64,000 nt of DNA from an uncultured Actinomycetes bacterium (GCA_900314645.1 OMWB01000024.1:46014-110013); one strand, 5' to 3'. Shown: positions 49,107 through 59,800, counted from the stretch's first letter. Numbers and translations are program-made. The notes: a model not told the origin generated them from the sequence alone.

Positions 49107-51908
49107 CTATGAATCGGTACGATCTTTTCTGTGTCGTTTGGCATACCCGAGGAGAACCATAGCGGCAGCACTTCCAATCGTTACTATTACCCCACTTTTG
49201 AATCCTGGGGAACAATATGTCAGGCAGATCTCATGCTCGCCAGGCCCGGTAAGCTCCAGGGCGATGAAGCCCGTGTCACCCTTCAAGACCTCCGCCTCTT
49301 GGCCATCAACTGTAGCGCTCCATCCAGAGGAGTAGGCGGTTGTGAAGAGGGCATACTCAATCTCAGATGTCGTGCGCGCCACGGCCGTGATCTGATTGTT
49401 GCCCTTAACGACGTCCGACAGCCCGCGTGACTGCAGTGCGGACAGTTTGCTTTTGATCGGTTCCATTGGCTGGCATACAACAGATAGGTCATCAAACGTG
49501 TAGGTGCCGGCGCGGTTGAAAGCGAGGGTCAGTTCAGAGAGTCCGTCCTCTGAGTAGCCGGCGTTCACTGCCCAATCGGATCTTCCGCAATAGCGGAAAT
49601 CCATAGGTGTATACGACAGCACGCTTGTCTTTCCAAGCTCTGATGAAACGCTGAAGGTAAAGGAGGAGGGGTAGTAACCCTTACGGAGGATCTCTATGGA
49701 ATCCTCAAGGGACTCAGCATCGCTGAGGCTTGGTTCTTCTGGCACGTACTGAAGATTTGAGAATGTGAGATATGTCTCAGCATCGGCGAGTCCATCAAAC
49801 AACAGAGTGAGCTTGCTTCCCCGCTTTGAGACGGTAATGGTTCCTTCTTCCAGCTGAATGCCCTCTTCTGCATTGTGGGTATAGGGCACCCTCACTGAAG
49901 TAATGTCCAGATCACTCGAAGAGAGCGTTGGGCTGCTCGGATTCGCATTCTCCAGTACACAGCCATTGAGGAGTGCTTCCTGCTTCTCAATCATGCTCAG
50001 ACTGTCATAAACGTCTCGCTCAATAGTGTTCTTGTAGATAAAGCCAGCTGGCAATGCATACTCCGTCTGATAAAGCTGGCTACCCGTATCGCCGCTCTCC
50101 CCAACGGCGGCATAGGTTGCGGGAACCAACCAAGCATTGTCCTCATCCGCAAAGAAGTACTTTGCGCCGGCAAACGCCTCGAGGGCAAGTCTGCTATTGG
50201 AACCAGTCATGATGGCACTGAAGCTGCTTTCGGACAGGCCCATCTCGTCCCTGAAATCATTGATCGATTGATTGTACAGTGACGTATAGGATGACAGGCC
50301 AGATCTATCGTGGATGAGGGAGTCATTGAGGCGATAAGAGAACGCATCTCGATCCGGATAACTATATCGGTAGGACCGCCTCTCATCTTTCGGCAACGTG
50401 TCCATAGCTTGGAAGGGATTGTTCTCATAATAGAAGTCGTGCGCACCACCAATAGGTTTGAAGAACTGAGTGACGTCATCGCCGCCCATGGGAGCGACAC
50501 TACAAACTGAGAAGCTGGCAAAAGCGGCGCTTAACAATACGACTGCGATTAAGGTGCTATTTGGGTGAGTTGCGTCACCGTTCAGCGTTGTGGTCATGAG
50601 CGCAAAGTAAGAGGAACACAGCACCAGCGCTGCAAAGACGATCGATACATCATTCGTCTGCGATGGCAGAGGCGCAAGCGAAAGCAGGGAGTAGGCAACG
50701 ACCAGGAGAAAGCAGAAGAACCAGTCGCGTTTTGAAAGGTTCGGAAGTATGGGAATCGTGATACACACAATATAGGAAATAACAAAGTTCAGAATAAAAT
50801 ACCAACGGTCTGTGGTGTAGCTGAAGCCATTGAAGACTCTGCCGAAAAACGGAAAGAGCGTGCAGATTACTACGAAGGCAAGACCCAAAGCCCATGCTGT
50901 GTGCTCGCGCTTCGTGAAGTTGGATCGACAACGAAGGAAGAAGAACAGCAAGATTACTGAAAGCGGTCCAATGTACCTAACACGACCGTTCCATGCGGCA
51001 GCTCCGCCAATTGAGTTCGTAAGCGCGGATAGATACGTGCCATATCCGTATAGCTGGGGGATTACTCTCTTGACAGCAAGACGGTCGACGGACACCACGC
51101 TTACGATGTAGGGAAGAGATGCCACGGCTGAAAGGCAGACTCCTATGACCCCGTAGAGCAGAAACTTGAGCACTATCGAGATGAAAGCCTGTACAGTTCG
51201 GGGGCCTTCTCTAAAGGCGAACTTAAACAAGCAGTAGATGAACACGGCCAGGGATACCATGTAGGTAAAGTAAGGGGTTAACAGGCAGGTATACGCTAAG
51301 GTGAGCACGAAAAGCAGCGGCTTGTTCTCATCGAAGAGTTTGTCAGTTCCGAGCATTACGAGAGGGAACGCGTAGACTATGTCCAGATACTGGGGATGTC
51401 TCAAGAGTGCCCAAAACAACGTGAAACCATTGAAGGCATAGCACAGCGAAGCGACAAGCGCCGCATCACGTTTGTAGCCTCGATGATGACAATAGGCAGA
51501 GAAGGCGAGAGCTGCGAGTACGATACGAATGTAGATTACAACATAGTAGAAGTACTCACTGAATCGTGTGGGGACAAAGCAAAAGAGCCATGACAAAGGG
51601 TTCCAAGCCTTGGCGACTGAGGAGCCATCGACGCCATATGCAAGGCCAAAAATGAATTGATCGAAGGCGAAACCTTTACCCGCAAGAAGAGATCTGAATG
51701 CTCTCCGCAACTGCTTCCCAATGTAGATCTGCGAAATGAGTTCTTGTTGGAGGCCGTCAAATTTCCAGATAAGAGCATATCCACGAGTCAGGACTGGAGC
51801 CACTACGAGGGCGTAGCCCAAAAGGCAGAATCCACAAAGAGCCAGGACGTAGCGCCAAGTTGTGTCCCTTTCTTCAGGTTGATAAGCTAGGTGGGCTCCC
51901 TTTGTCAT
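49107..51908 (-). CDS. YfhO-type large membrane protein (GT-C-like)
   Basis: A protein of about 933 residues: N-terminal half with at least twelve membrane helices, starting after AYQPEERDTTWRYVLAL; extracellular region (about 520-890); one last helix (VIVTIGSAAAMVLLGYA) and basic tail. This is the YfhO layout (PF09586); YfhO is linked to glycosylation of lipoteichoic acid in Bacillus/Listeria-type bacteria. It would use a polyprenyl-phosphate sugar outside the membrane. ATG 51908 has GGAG seven bases upstream; other in-frame starts exist up to 52016. Base composition is clearly more AT-rich than its neighbours, especially 50,300-51,900, which suggests separate ancestry. Confidence 0.85.
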   Translation of the reverse strand: MTKGAHLAYQPEERDTTWRYVLALCGFCLLGYALVVAPVLTRGYALIWKFDGLQQELISQIYIGKQLRRAFRSLLAGKGFAFDQFIFGLAYGVDGSSVAKAWNPLSWLFCFVPTRFSEYFYYVVIYIRIVLAALAFSAYCHHRGYKRDAALVASLCYAFNGFTLFWALLRHPQYLDIVYAFPLVMLGTDKLFDENKPLLFVLTLAYTCLLTPYFTYMVSLAVFIYCLFKFAFREGPRTVQAFISIVLKFLLYGVIGVCLSAVASLPYIVSVVSVDRLAVKRVIPQLYGYGTYLSALTNSIGGAAAWNGRVRYIGPLSVILLFFFLRCRSNFTKREHTAWALGLAFVVICTLFPFFGRVFNGFSYTTDRWYFILNFVISYIVCITIPILPNLSKRDWFFCFLLVVAYSLLSLAPLPSQTNDVSIVFAALVLCSSYFALMTTTLNGDATHPNSTLIAVVLLSAAFASFSVCSVAPMGGDDVTQFFKPIGGAHDFYYENNPFQAMDTLPKDERRSYRYSYPDRDAFSYRLNDSLIHDRSGLSSYTSLYNQSINDFRDEMGLSESSFSAIMTGSNSRLALEAFAGAKYFFADEDNAWLVPATYAAVGESGDTGSQLYQTEYALPAGFIYKNTIERDVYDSLSMIEKQEALLNGCVLENANPSSPTLSSSDLDITSVRVPYTHNAEEGIQLEEGTITVSKRGSKLTLLFDGLADAETYLTFSNLQYVPEEPSLSDAESLEDSIEILRKGYYPSSFTFSVSSELGKTSVLSYTPMDFRYCGRSDWAVNAGYSEDGLSELTLAFNRAGTYTFDDLSVVCQPMEPIKSKLSALQSRGLSDVVKGNNQITAVARTTSEIEYALFTTAYSSGWSATVDGQEAEVLKGDTGFIALELTGPGEHEICLTYCSPGFKSGVIVTIGSAAAMVLLGYAKRHRKDRTDS

Positions 51909-52061
51909 CACACCGCTCCGTTCACTCTCATCCCGTCTTCTGTCTGTCTCCGTGAGGCCTAGGCCCATGATAACACCATCGCGTATTGGGGCCCGTCCTT
52001 CGCTTGTGGCGGGCATGCCGCGCGTCGCGTCAGCCTCTTTGTCTGAAGGACGGTTTGGTCA

Positions 52062-52090
52062 TTTGGTGGCACGCCAAAACGTGTTATCTT
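52062..52090 (+). promoter_or_regulatory. Promoter of the wecE operon
   Basis: TTGGTG at 52063-52068, 16 bases, then TGTTATCTT with an extended -10 (TATCTT at 52085-52090). The ATG of wecE is 42 bases on. The region is divergent from the YfhO-type gene. Confidence 0.5.
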
Positions 52091-52131
52091 GATGTGGCGG
52101 CTCATATTGGTTTTCACGAGTAGAGGTTCGT

Positions 52132-53262
52132 ATGATTCCCTTCAACATTCCGCCTTACGTCGGCACCGAAATGGACTACGTCCGCCAGGCTGCCGAGGGG
52201 CACAAGATCTGCGGCGACGGCCCCTTCACCTTCCGCTGCCAAGAGTGGATGGAGAAGCGCTTCGATGCCAAGAAGGTCCTGCTCACCACCAGCGGCACCA
52301 CGGCGCTCGAGATGGCCGCCATCCTGTGCGACCTTAAGCCCGGCGACGAAGTCATCCTTCCGAGCTTCACCTTCTCGTCCACGGCCACGGCCTTCCAGAT
52401 GGTGGGTGCCACGCTCGTCTTTGTGGACGTGCGCCCCGACACCATGAACATCGACGAGAACGTCATCGAGGCCGCCATCACCGAGCGTACCCGCGTGATC
52501 GTGCCCGTGCACTACGCAGGCGTCGCGTGCGAGATGGACGCCATCATGCGCATCGCCAAGAAGCACAACCTGCTCGTGGTGGAGGACGCCGCGCAGGGCG
52601 TGCTGAGCACCTATCACGGCAAGGCATTGGGCACCATTGGCACCTTCGGCTGCTACTCCTTCCACGAGACCAAGAACTACTCGATGGGCGAGGGCGGCGC
52701 CGTGGTCATCAACGACCCGGCCTTCATCGAGCGCGCCGAGATCATCCGCGAGAAGGGCACCAATCGTCAGCGCTTCTTCCGCGGCCAGGTGGACAAGTAC
52801 ACGTGGGTGGACCGCGGCAGCTCCTACCTGCCGAGCGACATGAACGCTGCCTACCTGTGGGGCCAGCTTGAGGTGGCCGATCAGATCAACGAGGATCGCC
52901 TCACTACCTGGCACTTCTACAACGACGCCTTCCAGGACCTCGCCGCGGCGGGCAAGATCGAGCTGCCCACCATCCCCGAGGGCTGCGTGCACAACGCCCA
53001 CATGTACTACCTGAAGTGCGCAGACCTGGCGGAGCGCACGGCCTTCATCGACCACCTGAAGGCCAACGGCGTGGGTGCCGTCTTCCACTACATCCCGCTG
53101 CACAGCGCGCCCGCCGGCCTCAAGTTTGGCCACTTCGCGGGCGAGGATGTGTACACCACCAAGGAGAGCGACCGCCTGGTGCGCCTGCCCATGTACTATG
53201 GCCTGACGCCGGAGGACCGCCAGACCGTGGTGGACGCCGTGCGGGCGTTCTACGCAGGGTAG
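52132..53262 (+). CDS. wecE: dTDP-4-amino-4,6-dideoxygalactose transaminase (WecE/RffA-like)
   Basis: A 376-residue PLP-dependent DegT/DnrJ/EryC1/StrS-family aminotransferase. FHETKN (Lys181) is the PLP Schiff-base lysine; VEDAAQG near 150 holds the PLP Asp. Long stretches such as VFVDVRPDTMNIDE, RVIVPVHYAGVACEMD and REKGTNRQRFFRGQVDKYTW match E. coli WecE almost word for word, so the likely reaction is dTDP-4-keto-6-deoxyglucose plus Glu to dTDP-Fuc4N. Its keto-sugar would come from rmlA/rmlB at 57.7-59.7 kb. Four-gene operon: wecE, ATP-grasp, PglD-like, GtrB-like, with gaps of about 26-30 bases. Confidence 0.92.
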   Translation: MIPFNIPPYVGTEMDYVRQAAEGHKICGDGPFTFRCQEWMEKRFDAKKVLLTTSGTTALEMAAILCDLKPGDEVILPSFTFSSTATAFQMVGATLVFVDVRPDTMNIDENVIEAAITERTRVIVPVHYAGVACEMDAIMRIAKKHNLLVVEDAAQGVLSTYHGKALGTIGTFGCYSFHETKNYSMGEGGAVVINDPAFIERAEIIREKGTNRQRFFRGQVDKYTWVDRGSSYLPSDMNAAYLWGQLEVADQINEDRLTTWHFYNDAFQDLAAAGKIELPTIPEGCVHNAHMYYLKCADLAERTAFIDHLKANGVGAVFHYIPLHSAPAGLKFGHFAGEDVYTTKESDRLVRLPMYYGLTPEDRQTVVDAVRAFYAG

Positions 53263-53291
53263 TTAGCTTCGTGAAGTAGAAGGTTGATTGG

Positions 53292-54518
53292 ATGCGTAAC
53301 TTTTTGGTTGTCGGTGCGGGGGAGTTTCAGCGCCCGCTCATCGAGTGTGCCGCTCAAGACTACCAAGTCGTGGTGGCTGCCCCCGTCGTGCCGGACGAGT
53401 TCCGTCAGTATGTCTCCGACGTGGTTCTCTGCGACGTGAGGGACAAGGAGACCATCCTTCGCTTCGCCCAAGAGCACGACATATGCGGTGTGATGACTGA
53501 CCAGACAGACATCGCCGTGCGCACGGTGGCCTACGTTGCCGAGCGTATGGGCCTTCCTGGCATCGGAAGCGAAACTGGCGAGCTGTTTACCGACAAGGCC
53601 CTCATGAAGAAACGTATGACAGAGCTGGGGATTCCCATGCTCGCGCATATCGTGACTTCGGATGAGGCCGAGGCAATCAGTTTCTATCGCTCTTTGGGAA
53701 AGCCGGTGATCCTGAAGCCGCTTGACACCCAGGGCAGCCGTGGCGTCTTTGCCTGTTTGGATGAGGATGCCATAAGGAACCACTTTGCCGAGTCGGCAGG
53801 CTGGTCTTCCGATGGCCAGGTCATCGTGGAGCAGTATATCGAGAACGGCCGCGAGTTCTACATCGAGGGCATGGCCTTCGATTACCAGTTCACCAACCTC
53901 ATCATCGGTGACTCGGACCCCTTCGACATCCCCGACGCCTTCGCTGCTAGGACGCGCATCAGCCCGTCCACGGCGCCCTCAGAGCTGGTCTCGAAGGTGC
54001 TCGAGCTCAACAAGCGCATCATTACTGGCTTTGGTCTCAAGCAGGGCATCACGGAGAGTGAGTTCATCTCGGATGGCGTTGACGCCTACCTGCTTGAGGC
54101 GGCGGCTCGCGGAGGCGGAACCTACTGCTCGTCTGACCAGATTCCGCTGAGGACCGGAGTGCAGCCGGAGAGGTTCCTCGTTGACATCGCCACGGGCAAG
54201 CTTTCCGAGGCGCCCGTTCCCCACGAGACCGGCATTGTCTGCGGATACCTTGCCTTCTACCTGCCCGTCGGCACTGTCGTGGAGATTCGTGGACGCGAAG
54301 AGGTCCAAGGGCTCCCGTATGTGCATCGCAACCAGCTCAGCAGCATCCACGAGGGGCTCGTCATCGACAAGGGGCCGGAGGACAAGACGTCTCGCTTTGC
54401 CATCACGGTCTCTGCGCAGAGCCGCGAAGAGCTCCTAGAGCGTATGGAAGGCATCAAGAAGGTGCTCGAGGTTACCGTGGCGACGCCCGAAGGCGGCCAT
54501 GCGGGAATCATTTGGTAG
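53292..54518 (+). CDS. ATP-grasp ligase of a sugar-modification operon
   Basis: A 408-residue ATP-grasp enzyme. MRNFLVVGAGEFQRPLIECA is the pre-ATP-grasp Rossmann part; PVILKPLDTQGSRGV near residue 138 (ATP-binding Lys and glycine loop) and AYLLEAAARGGGTYCSSD near 262 (metal and ATP ligands) are the core. ATP-grasp enzymes join a carboxylate to an amine via acyl phosphate. In this operon the amine most likely belongs to the WecE product, and the acid could be an amino acid; I cannot tell from sequence. It has no membrane helix. AGAAGG before the ATG at 53292. Confidence 0.82.
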   Translation: MRNFLVVGAGEFQRPLIECAAQDYQVVVAAPVVPDEFRQYVSDVVLCDVRDKETILRFAQEHDICGVMTDQTDIAVRTVAYVAERMGLPGIGSETGELFTDKALMKKRMTELGIPMLAHIVTSDEAEAISFYRSLGKPVILKPLDTQGSRGVFACLDEDAIRNHFAESAGWSSDGQVIVEQYIENGREFYIEGMAFDYQFTNLIIGDSDPFDIPDAFAARTRISPSTAPSELVSKVLELNKRIITGFGLKQGITESEFISDGVDAYLLEAAARGGGTYCSSDQIPLRTGVQPERFLVDIATGKLSEAPVPHETGIVCGYLAFYLPVGTVVEIRGREEVQGLPYVHRNQLSSIHEGLVIDKGPEDKTSRFAITVSAQSREELLERMEGIKKVLEVTVATPEGGHAGIIW

Positions 54519-54544
54519 CGGCTCTGTGAGGCTGTAAGGCGGGG

Positions 54545-55261
54545 ATGATCGTGACGGTATCTGAAGCTGCAGGTGAGCGCGAGGAGCGCAAGAAGCTGGT
54601 GATTTTTGGTCTCGGCAACTTTGCCCATCTCATCACGTACTACATCGAGACGACCACCAACTGGTCCATCGCCTGCTATACGGTGGACAGGGCGTACGTG
54701 ACGGAAGACAGCTTTCTCGGAAAGCCCGTGGTCGCCTACGAGGACGTGCGCGAGCAGTTTCCTCCGTCGGAGTATCAGATGCTCGTTGCCGTTGGGTACA
54801 GCAGGATGGGCACCGTGCGGAAGCAAGCTTTTGAGCGCGCCGTGCAAGACGGGTACGAGATGCCCAACTATGTGCACCCCTCCGTCTGGGTACATGCCGA
54901 ATCAATGGGGATGGGCAACATCATCCTCGAGCAAGCTTCCATCTCGCCCTTCTCGACCATTGGGAACGCGAACCTCATCTGGAACGGTGTGCAGCTTGGG
55001 CATGGTGACAAGCTCGGTAACTATTGCACGCTCTGCATGGGGTCGGTGTTCGGCGGGTTTGTGACAATCGGAGACAATTGCTTCTTCGGCCTGAACAGCA
55101 CCGTGGTCAATCGCATCGATGTCGCCCCGTTCACAATGCTTGGCGCGCATAGCTACCTCAAGCGCTCGACGGAAGAGAACGAGGCGATGCTCTCTGATGT
55201 TTCCGCGAAGCGTCACCGCACACGTGATAGCTTTGAGATGATGAGTCATTGGATGCAATAG
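54545..55261 (+). CDS. PglD/NeuD-like sugar acyltransferase (left-handed beta-helix)
   Basis: A 238-residue protein of the PglD/NeuD type. The N-terminal Rossmann-like part begins KLVIFGLGNFAHLITYYI; the C-terminal half has hexapeptide repeats (GNIILEQASISPFSTIGNAN, LIWNGVQLGHGDKLGN, VTIGDNCFFGLNS). PglD enzymes acetylate the 4-amino group of UDP-linked 2,4-diamino sugars; here the substrate may be a dTDP-4-amino sugar. The final block lacks the canonical GNPAK ending. ATG 54545 or GTG 54551 are both possible. It overlaps the longer frame of the next gene but not its chosen start. Confidence 0.85.
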   Translation: MIVTVSEAAGEREERKKLVIFGLGNFAHLITYYIETTTNWSIACYTVDRAYVTEDSFLGKPVVAYEDVREQFPPSEYQMLVAVGYSRMGTVRKQAFERAVQDGYEMPNYVHPSVWVHAESMGMGNIILEQASISPFSTIGNANLIWNGVQLGHGDKLGNYCTLCMGSVFGGFVTIGDNCFFGLNSTVVNRIDVAPFTMLGAHSYLKRSTEENEAMLSDVSAKRHRTRDSFEMMSHWMQ

Positions 55262-55287
55262 TTTCCGTGCCAAAGGAGAACCACAAC

Positions 55288-56253
55288 ATGTCGGCGACCG
55301 CTAACGATACCAAGAATGCGGACAACGTTCTTTCCATCGTCATTCCGTGCTATCGGTCCGAGAAGACCATTGGGAAGCTTGTCCGCATGACGCGCGAGGT
55401 TTTGCTCGGCTTGGGCTACGAGCCGGAGTTCGTTCTGGTGAACGACTGCTCGCCGGATGGCACCTTTGCCGAGATCGTCAAGCTGCGTGACGAGCTGCCG
55501 CACATAGTGGGCGTCGACTTCGCCAAGAACTTTGGGCAGCATGCTGCGATTCTTGCGGGCATGCGTCACGTGAGCGGCTCCTTGGTCATGATCATGGACG
55601 ACGACATGCAGACGCATCCGTCCCAGTGCGAGACGCTCCTGAATGCCCTCACGCCCGACCTCGACGTGGTGTTTGGCGAGTACGAGCACAGAAAGCAGGC
55701 GTGGTGGCGCCGCCTGGGATCAGAGTTCAACGTGTGGACCAAGCGCGTGCTCGCGCACTATCCCAAGGACATCGTTCCCAGCAACTTCATGGTCATGCGG
55801 CGCTATGTGGCAGACGCCATCGCCGCGTATGGCGCTCCATACCCTCTGACCCTGGGACTCATCTTCCGAGCCACCTCCAAGGTGGGAAACGTGAGCGTGA
55901 AGCATTTCGACCGCGAGGTGGGGAAGTCTGGCTATACGTTCAAAAGCCTCGTCAAGCTGTGGTCCAACGTCATCAACTTCTCGCTGGTGCCCTTGCGCGT
56001 GGCCACCATCACCGGCGCCATCATGGGTGGCGTGGGATTGCTCTTTGCCCTCTACATCCTAATCAGGAAGCTGCTGAACCCGGCCATCCAGATGGGCTGG
56101 AGCTCGCTCATGGTGACCATCCTCGTGTGCTCGGGCCTAACGATCCTATTCTTGGGCATCGTGGGCGAGTACGTGGGCAGGGTCTTCATGACCATCAATG
56201 ACGTGCCTCAGTTTGTGATTAGGAACACGGTGCGAAGCGAGGACCCGCGCTAG
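55288..56253 (+). CDS. GtrB/ArnC-like polyprenyl-phosphate glycosyltransferase
   Basis: A 321-residue GT2 with a C-terminal pair of membrane helices (about 235-255 and 270-295), the GtrB/ArnC/YfdH layout. SIVIPCYRSEKTIGKL near residue 20, VNDCSPDGT near 52 and MIMDDDMQTHPSQ near 103 (DxD) are seen. It should load a sugar on undecaprenyl phosphate for transfer outside the membrane; the amino sugar made by the three upstream genes is the natural candidate. AAGGAG at 55272-55277 fixes the ATG at 55288. Its TAG stop codon overlaps the convergent flippase's TAG by the palindrome CTAG. Confidence 0.9.
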   Translation: MSATANDTKNADNVLSIVIPCYRSEKTIGKLVRMTREVLLGLGYEPEFVLVNDCSPDGTFAEIVKLRDELPHIVGVDFAKNFGQHAAILAGMRHVSGSLVMIMDDDMQTHPSQCETLLNALTPDLDVVFGEYEHRKQAWWRRLGSEFNVWTKRVLAHYPKDIVPSNFMVMRRYVADAIAAYGAPYPLTLGLIFRATSKVGNVSVKHFDREVGKSGYTFKSLVKLWSNVINFSLVPLRVATITGAIMGGVGLLFALYILIRKLLNPAIQMGWSSLMVTILVCSGLTILFLGIVGEYVGRVFMTINDVPQFVIRNTVRSEDPR

Positions 56254-57521
56254 TTGCGATCCTTTCGCGCTGCAAGGCAGTAGCGATAGAACATCAGACA
56301 ATACCAAAGCGCCAGCGTCACCATGCAAACGATGTAGGCGTATGACGCGCCACGGATGCCCATGGACTGCACCAGGCGGTTGGAGATGATGAGCGCGACG
56401 ATGGCCACCACCACGTAGCCCGGCGTGAGCTTATCCTGCTGGCGCATGACCGTGAGTCCCATGGTGAAGAGCGTCGCGAAGGCGAGGAACCCTCCTCCAA
56501 AGACGAGGATGCACAGATCAAGCTTGAACGGGGCGAGGTCGGTGTTGTAGAACGCGCTCAGCACGGGCACGCCAAGCAGCCAAGAGCCAGCCACGCAGAC
56601 GAGCGTGATGAGACCAACGATGCCCACCTGCTTGGTGAAGGTTTTGATGAAGCCATCTATCTCGTGATTGGCCCACATGGACGAGAGCGGCTCGACCAGC
56701 GGCATGTACACGAACTGGGCGAGGAGGCTCACCACAAAGACGGGCATGGCGATGAAGCCGTACTGGGCCTGCGCCACGTCGCTGAGGTAGGTGTCGATGG
56801 CGTACTTTGGCGCGTTGCCGATGTAGAAGAGCAGAAACGTCGAGATAAAGAGGGGTAGACAGTCGCGCAGGAGCCCCCAAGGAGTGGCGATTGAGGTTGC
56901 CGCGTCGCGCCCGGGCAGGCCGTGCTTTGCCTTGATGAAGACGAGCGAGCCCACCAGTACGGTGAGCGAGACGACAAACGCGGCAAGGGTCGAGACAACG
57001 AGGTTCTTGGTGACGATGGCCGCCACGACAAAGGAAGCGATCATGCAGCACATGCGCAGCGTCATCTGCTTGCCGCTGATGTCCAGACGTCCCACCTGCT
57101 GAAACGCGCCGTCGTACACGTCCTCCACGGCGTCAATCACCTTCAGCGCGATCATGGCCAGGATGCAGAGCGACTTGTAGAGGCTATAGCTGTTCGAGAT
57201 GGCCGAGAAGACGAGGTGCACGGAGCCGCAGGCAATCATGAGCGCGCAGGTCACGGCACGCGAGGCACGGTAAGCCTTGAACCCATAGCGCTGCGCGACG
57301 TCGGACGCCTGGTAGTTGCGCATGCCATACTTGCCCATGTTGAGGAACAGGTTGGCGTTTGCGAAGGCTAGCGTGAAGATGCCTGCGTCCTCCAGGCTGC
57401 AGACGCGCGTGAGGAAGACGAGGATAATGACGCTTTGGAACGCGTTGATGAGCGAGCCAATGGAGTTCCAGATGTAGGCAGACCGCATCACGTTGTCGGC
57501 CGATGAACGCTTCTCTTGCAT
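56250..57521 (-). CDS. Polysaccharide flippase, Wzx/MATE-like (second)
   Basis: A 423-residue polytopic protein beginning MQEKRSSADNVMRSAYIWNS and then IGSLINAFQSVIILV, with about twelve membrane helices, of the polysaccharide biosynthesis/Wzx family. It is clearly different in sequence from the flippase at 3889-5154. GGAGAGC precedes the ATG. It is convergent with, and overlaps, the GtrB-like gene by the last bases of both stop codons, so there is no room for a terminator between them. Confidence 0.86.
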   Translation of the reverse strand: MQEKRSSADNVMRSAYIWNSIGSLINAFQSVIILVFLTRVCSLEDAGIFTLAFANANLFLNMGKYGMRNYQASDVAQRYGFKAYRASRAVTCALMIACGSVHLVFSAISNSYSLYKSLCILAMIALKVIDAVEDVYDGAFQQVGRLDISGKQMTLRMCCMIASFVVAAIVTKNLVVSTLAAFVVSLTVLVGSLVFIKAKHGLPGRDAATSIATPWGLLRDCLPLFISTFLLFYIGNAPKYAIDTYLSDVAQAQYGFIAMPVFVVSLLAQFVYMPLVEPLSSMWANHEIDGFIKTFTKQVGIVGLITLVCVAGSWLLGVPVLSAFYNTDLAPFKLDLCILVFGGGFLAFATLFTMGLTVMRQQDKLTPGYVVVAIVALIISNRLVQSMGIRGASYAYIVCMVTLALWYCLMFYRYCLAARKDRN

Positions 57522-57660
57522 GAGCTCTCCGTAGGTGGGATAACGGGGTGTCTTTCAGTCGATTGCTGATGATACCGCAGGAATGCGGCGTCGGCCCCAT
57601 GTCCGAGGCCATCAAGTCGGTTTCGGGGATATGCTCCACACCTTAGCCATCGCTTAGCTT

Positions 57661-57688
57661 TGCTATGATGTGAATGCCCCTAGGGCAT
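57661..57688 (+). promoter_or_regulatory. Extended -10 promoter and overlapping palindrome before rmlA
   Basis: TGCTATGAT at 57661-57669 is an extended -10 with a weak -35 (CTTAGC at 57642-57647). ATGCCCCTAGGGCAT at 57674-57688 is an inverted repeat at the expected transcription start and may be an operator. The ATG of rmlA is at 57727 behind AGAAGGAG. Confidence 0.45.
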
Positions 57689-57726
57689 CGCACATGCGCA
57701 AATCGACCTCCCAGAAGGAGCACACG

Positions 57727-58629
57727 ATGAAGGGCATCATTCTTGCAGGCGGTTCGGGCACGCGGCTCTACCCGCTGACCACGGTCACGTCCAAGCAGCT
57801 GCTGCCGGTGTACGACAAGCCGATGATCTACTACCCGCTGTCCACGCTCATGCTGGCCAAGATTCGCGAGATCCTGATCATCAGCACCCCCGCTGACCTG
57901 CCCAACTTCGAGCGCCTGCTGGGCGACGGCTCGCGCTATGGCGTGGAGCTCAGCTATGCGGAGCAGCCTTCGCCCGACGGCCTTGCCCAGGCGCTCACCA
58001 TCGGCGCGGACTTCATCGGCGACGACTCGTGCGCTTTGGTGCTGGGCGACAACATCTTCTACGGCGCCGGCCTCACCAAGCGTCTGCGCCACGCCGCGCA
58101 CGCGGCCGACCGCGGCCGCGCCACCGTGTTCGGGTACCGTGTGGACGACCCAGAGCGCTTTGGCGTGGTGGAGTTCGACGCGCAGTACAACGCCGTCTCG
58201 CTGGAGGAGAAGCCCGAGCACCCGCGCAGCAACTACGCGGTGACGGGCCTGTACTTCTACCCGGCGGGCGTGCCGGCGCGCGCGGCCGAGGTCAAGCCGT
58301 CCGCCCGCGGCGAGCTCGAGATCACGGACCTCAACAGGATGTACCTGGACGACGGCCTGCTCGACGTCATTACGCTCGGCCGCGGCTTCGCGTGGCTGGA
58401 CACTGGGACCATGGAGTCGCTCTTCGAGGCGTCGCAGTTCGTGCGCACGGTGCAGCGCGCTCAGGACCTGCCGGTGTCCGTGCCGGAGGAGATCGCGTTC
58501 CTGTACGGGTGGATCGACCGCGAGCAGCTGCTGGAGCGCGCGGACTACTACGGCAAGAGCGACTACGGCGCGCACCTGCGCTCCGTTGCCGAGGGCGCGC
58601 TCGTGCCCGAGACGCCGGTCCGCGACTAG
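57727..58629 (+). CDS. rmlA: Glucose-1-phosphate thymidylyltransferase
   Basis: A 300-residue nucleotidyltransferase: dTTP plus glucose-1-phosphate to dTDP-glucose. [16 protein letters not shown] at the start is the nucleotide-binding loop; [20 protein letters not shown] and LGDNIFYG (metal-binding Asp) follow; [18 protein letters not shown] and LDTGT complete the site. Length is standard. AGAAGGAG at 57713-57720 identifies the ATG at 57727; the frame runs further upstream into the promoter. It forms an operon with rmlB, 44 bases apart. Confidence 0.96.
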   Translation: MKGIILAGGSGTRLYPLTTVTSKQLLPVYDKPMIYYPLSTLMLAKIREILIISTPADLPNFERLLGDGSRYGVELSYAEQPSPDGLAQALTIGADFIGDDSCALVLGDNIFYGAGLTKRLRHAAHAADRGRATVFGYRVDDPERFGVVEFDAQYNAVSLEEKPEHPRSNYAVTGLYFYPAGVPARAAEVKPSARGELEITDLNRMYLDDGLLDVITLGRGFAWLDTGTMESLFEASQFVRTVQRAQDLPVSVPEEIAFLYGWIDREQLLERADYYGKSDYGAHLRSVAEGALVPETPVRD

Positions 58630-58643
58630 GCTGTACTATCTGA

Positions 58644-59684
<1,041 letters not shown>

Positions 59685-59687
59685 AAA

Positions 59688-59791
59688 GCGATTGTTGACA
59701 TCCGGGGGCCGTCTTCCGTCAACATCAGCAAGTGGATGACCACCTACATGCGATTGTTGACATCCGGGGGCCGTCTTCCGTCAACAATCGC
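59688..59791. repeat. Direct pair of 42-bp intergenic elements (copies D and D2)
   Basis: Copies at 59688-59729 and 59750-59791, identical except in the last few bases (CATCAGC against CAATCGC). Here the two lie in the same direction, unlike pairs A to C. They fill the convergent gap between rmlB and the large membrane protein gene. Confidence 0.92.
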
Positions 59792-59800
59792 AATGCCAGG

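Noticed and set aside
56250..56253. Overlapping stop codons of convergent genes as a special signal
   Set aside because: CTAG naturally gives TAG on both strands; it is a compact arrangement, not evidence of regulation by itself.
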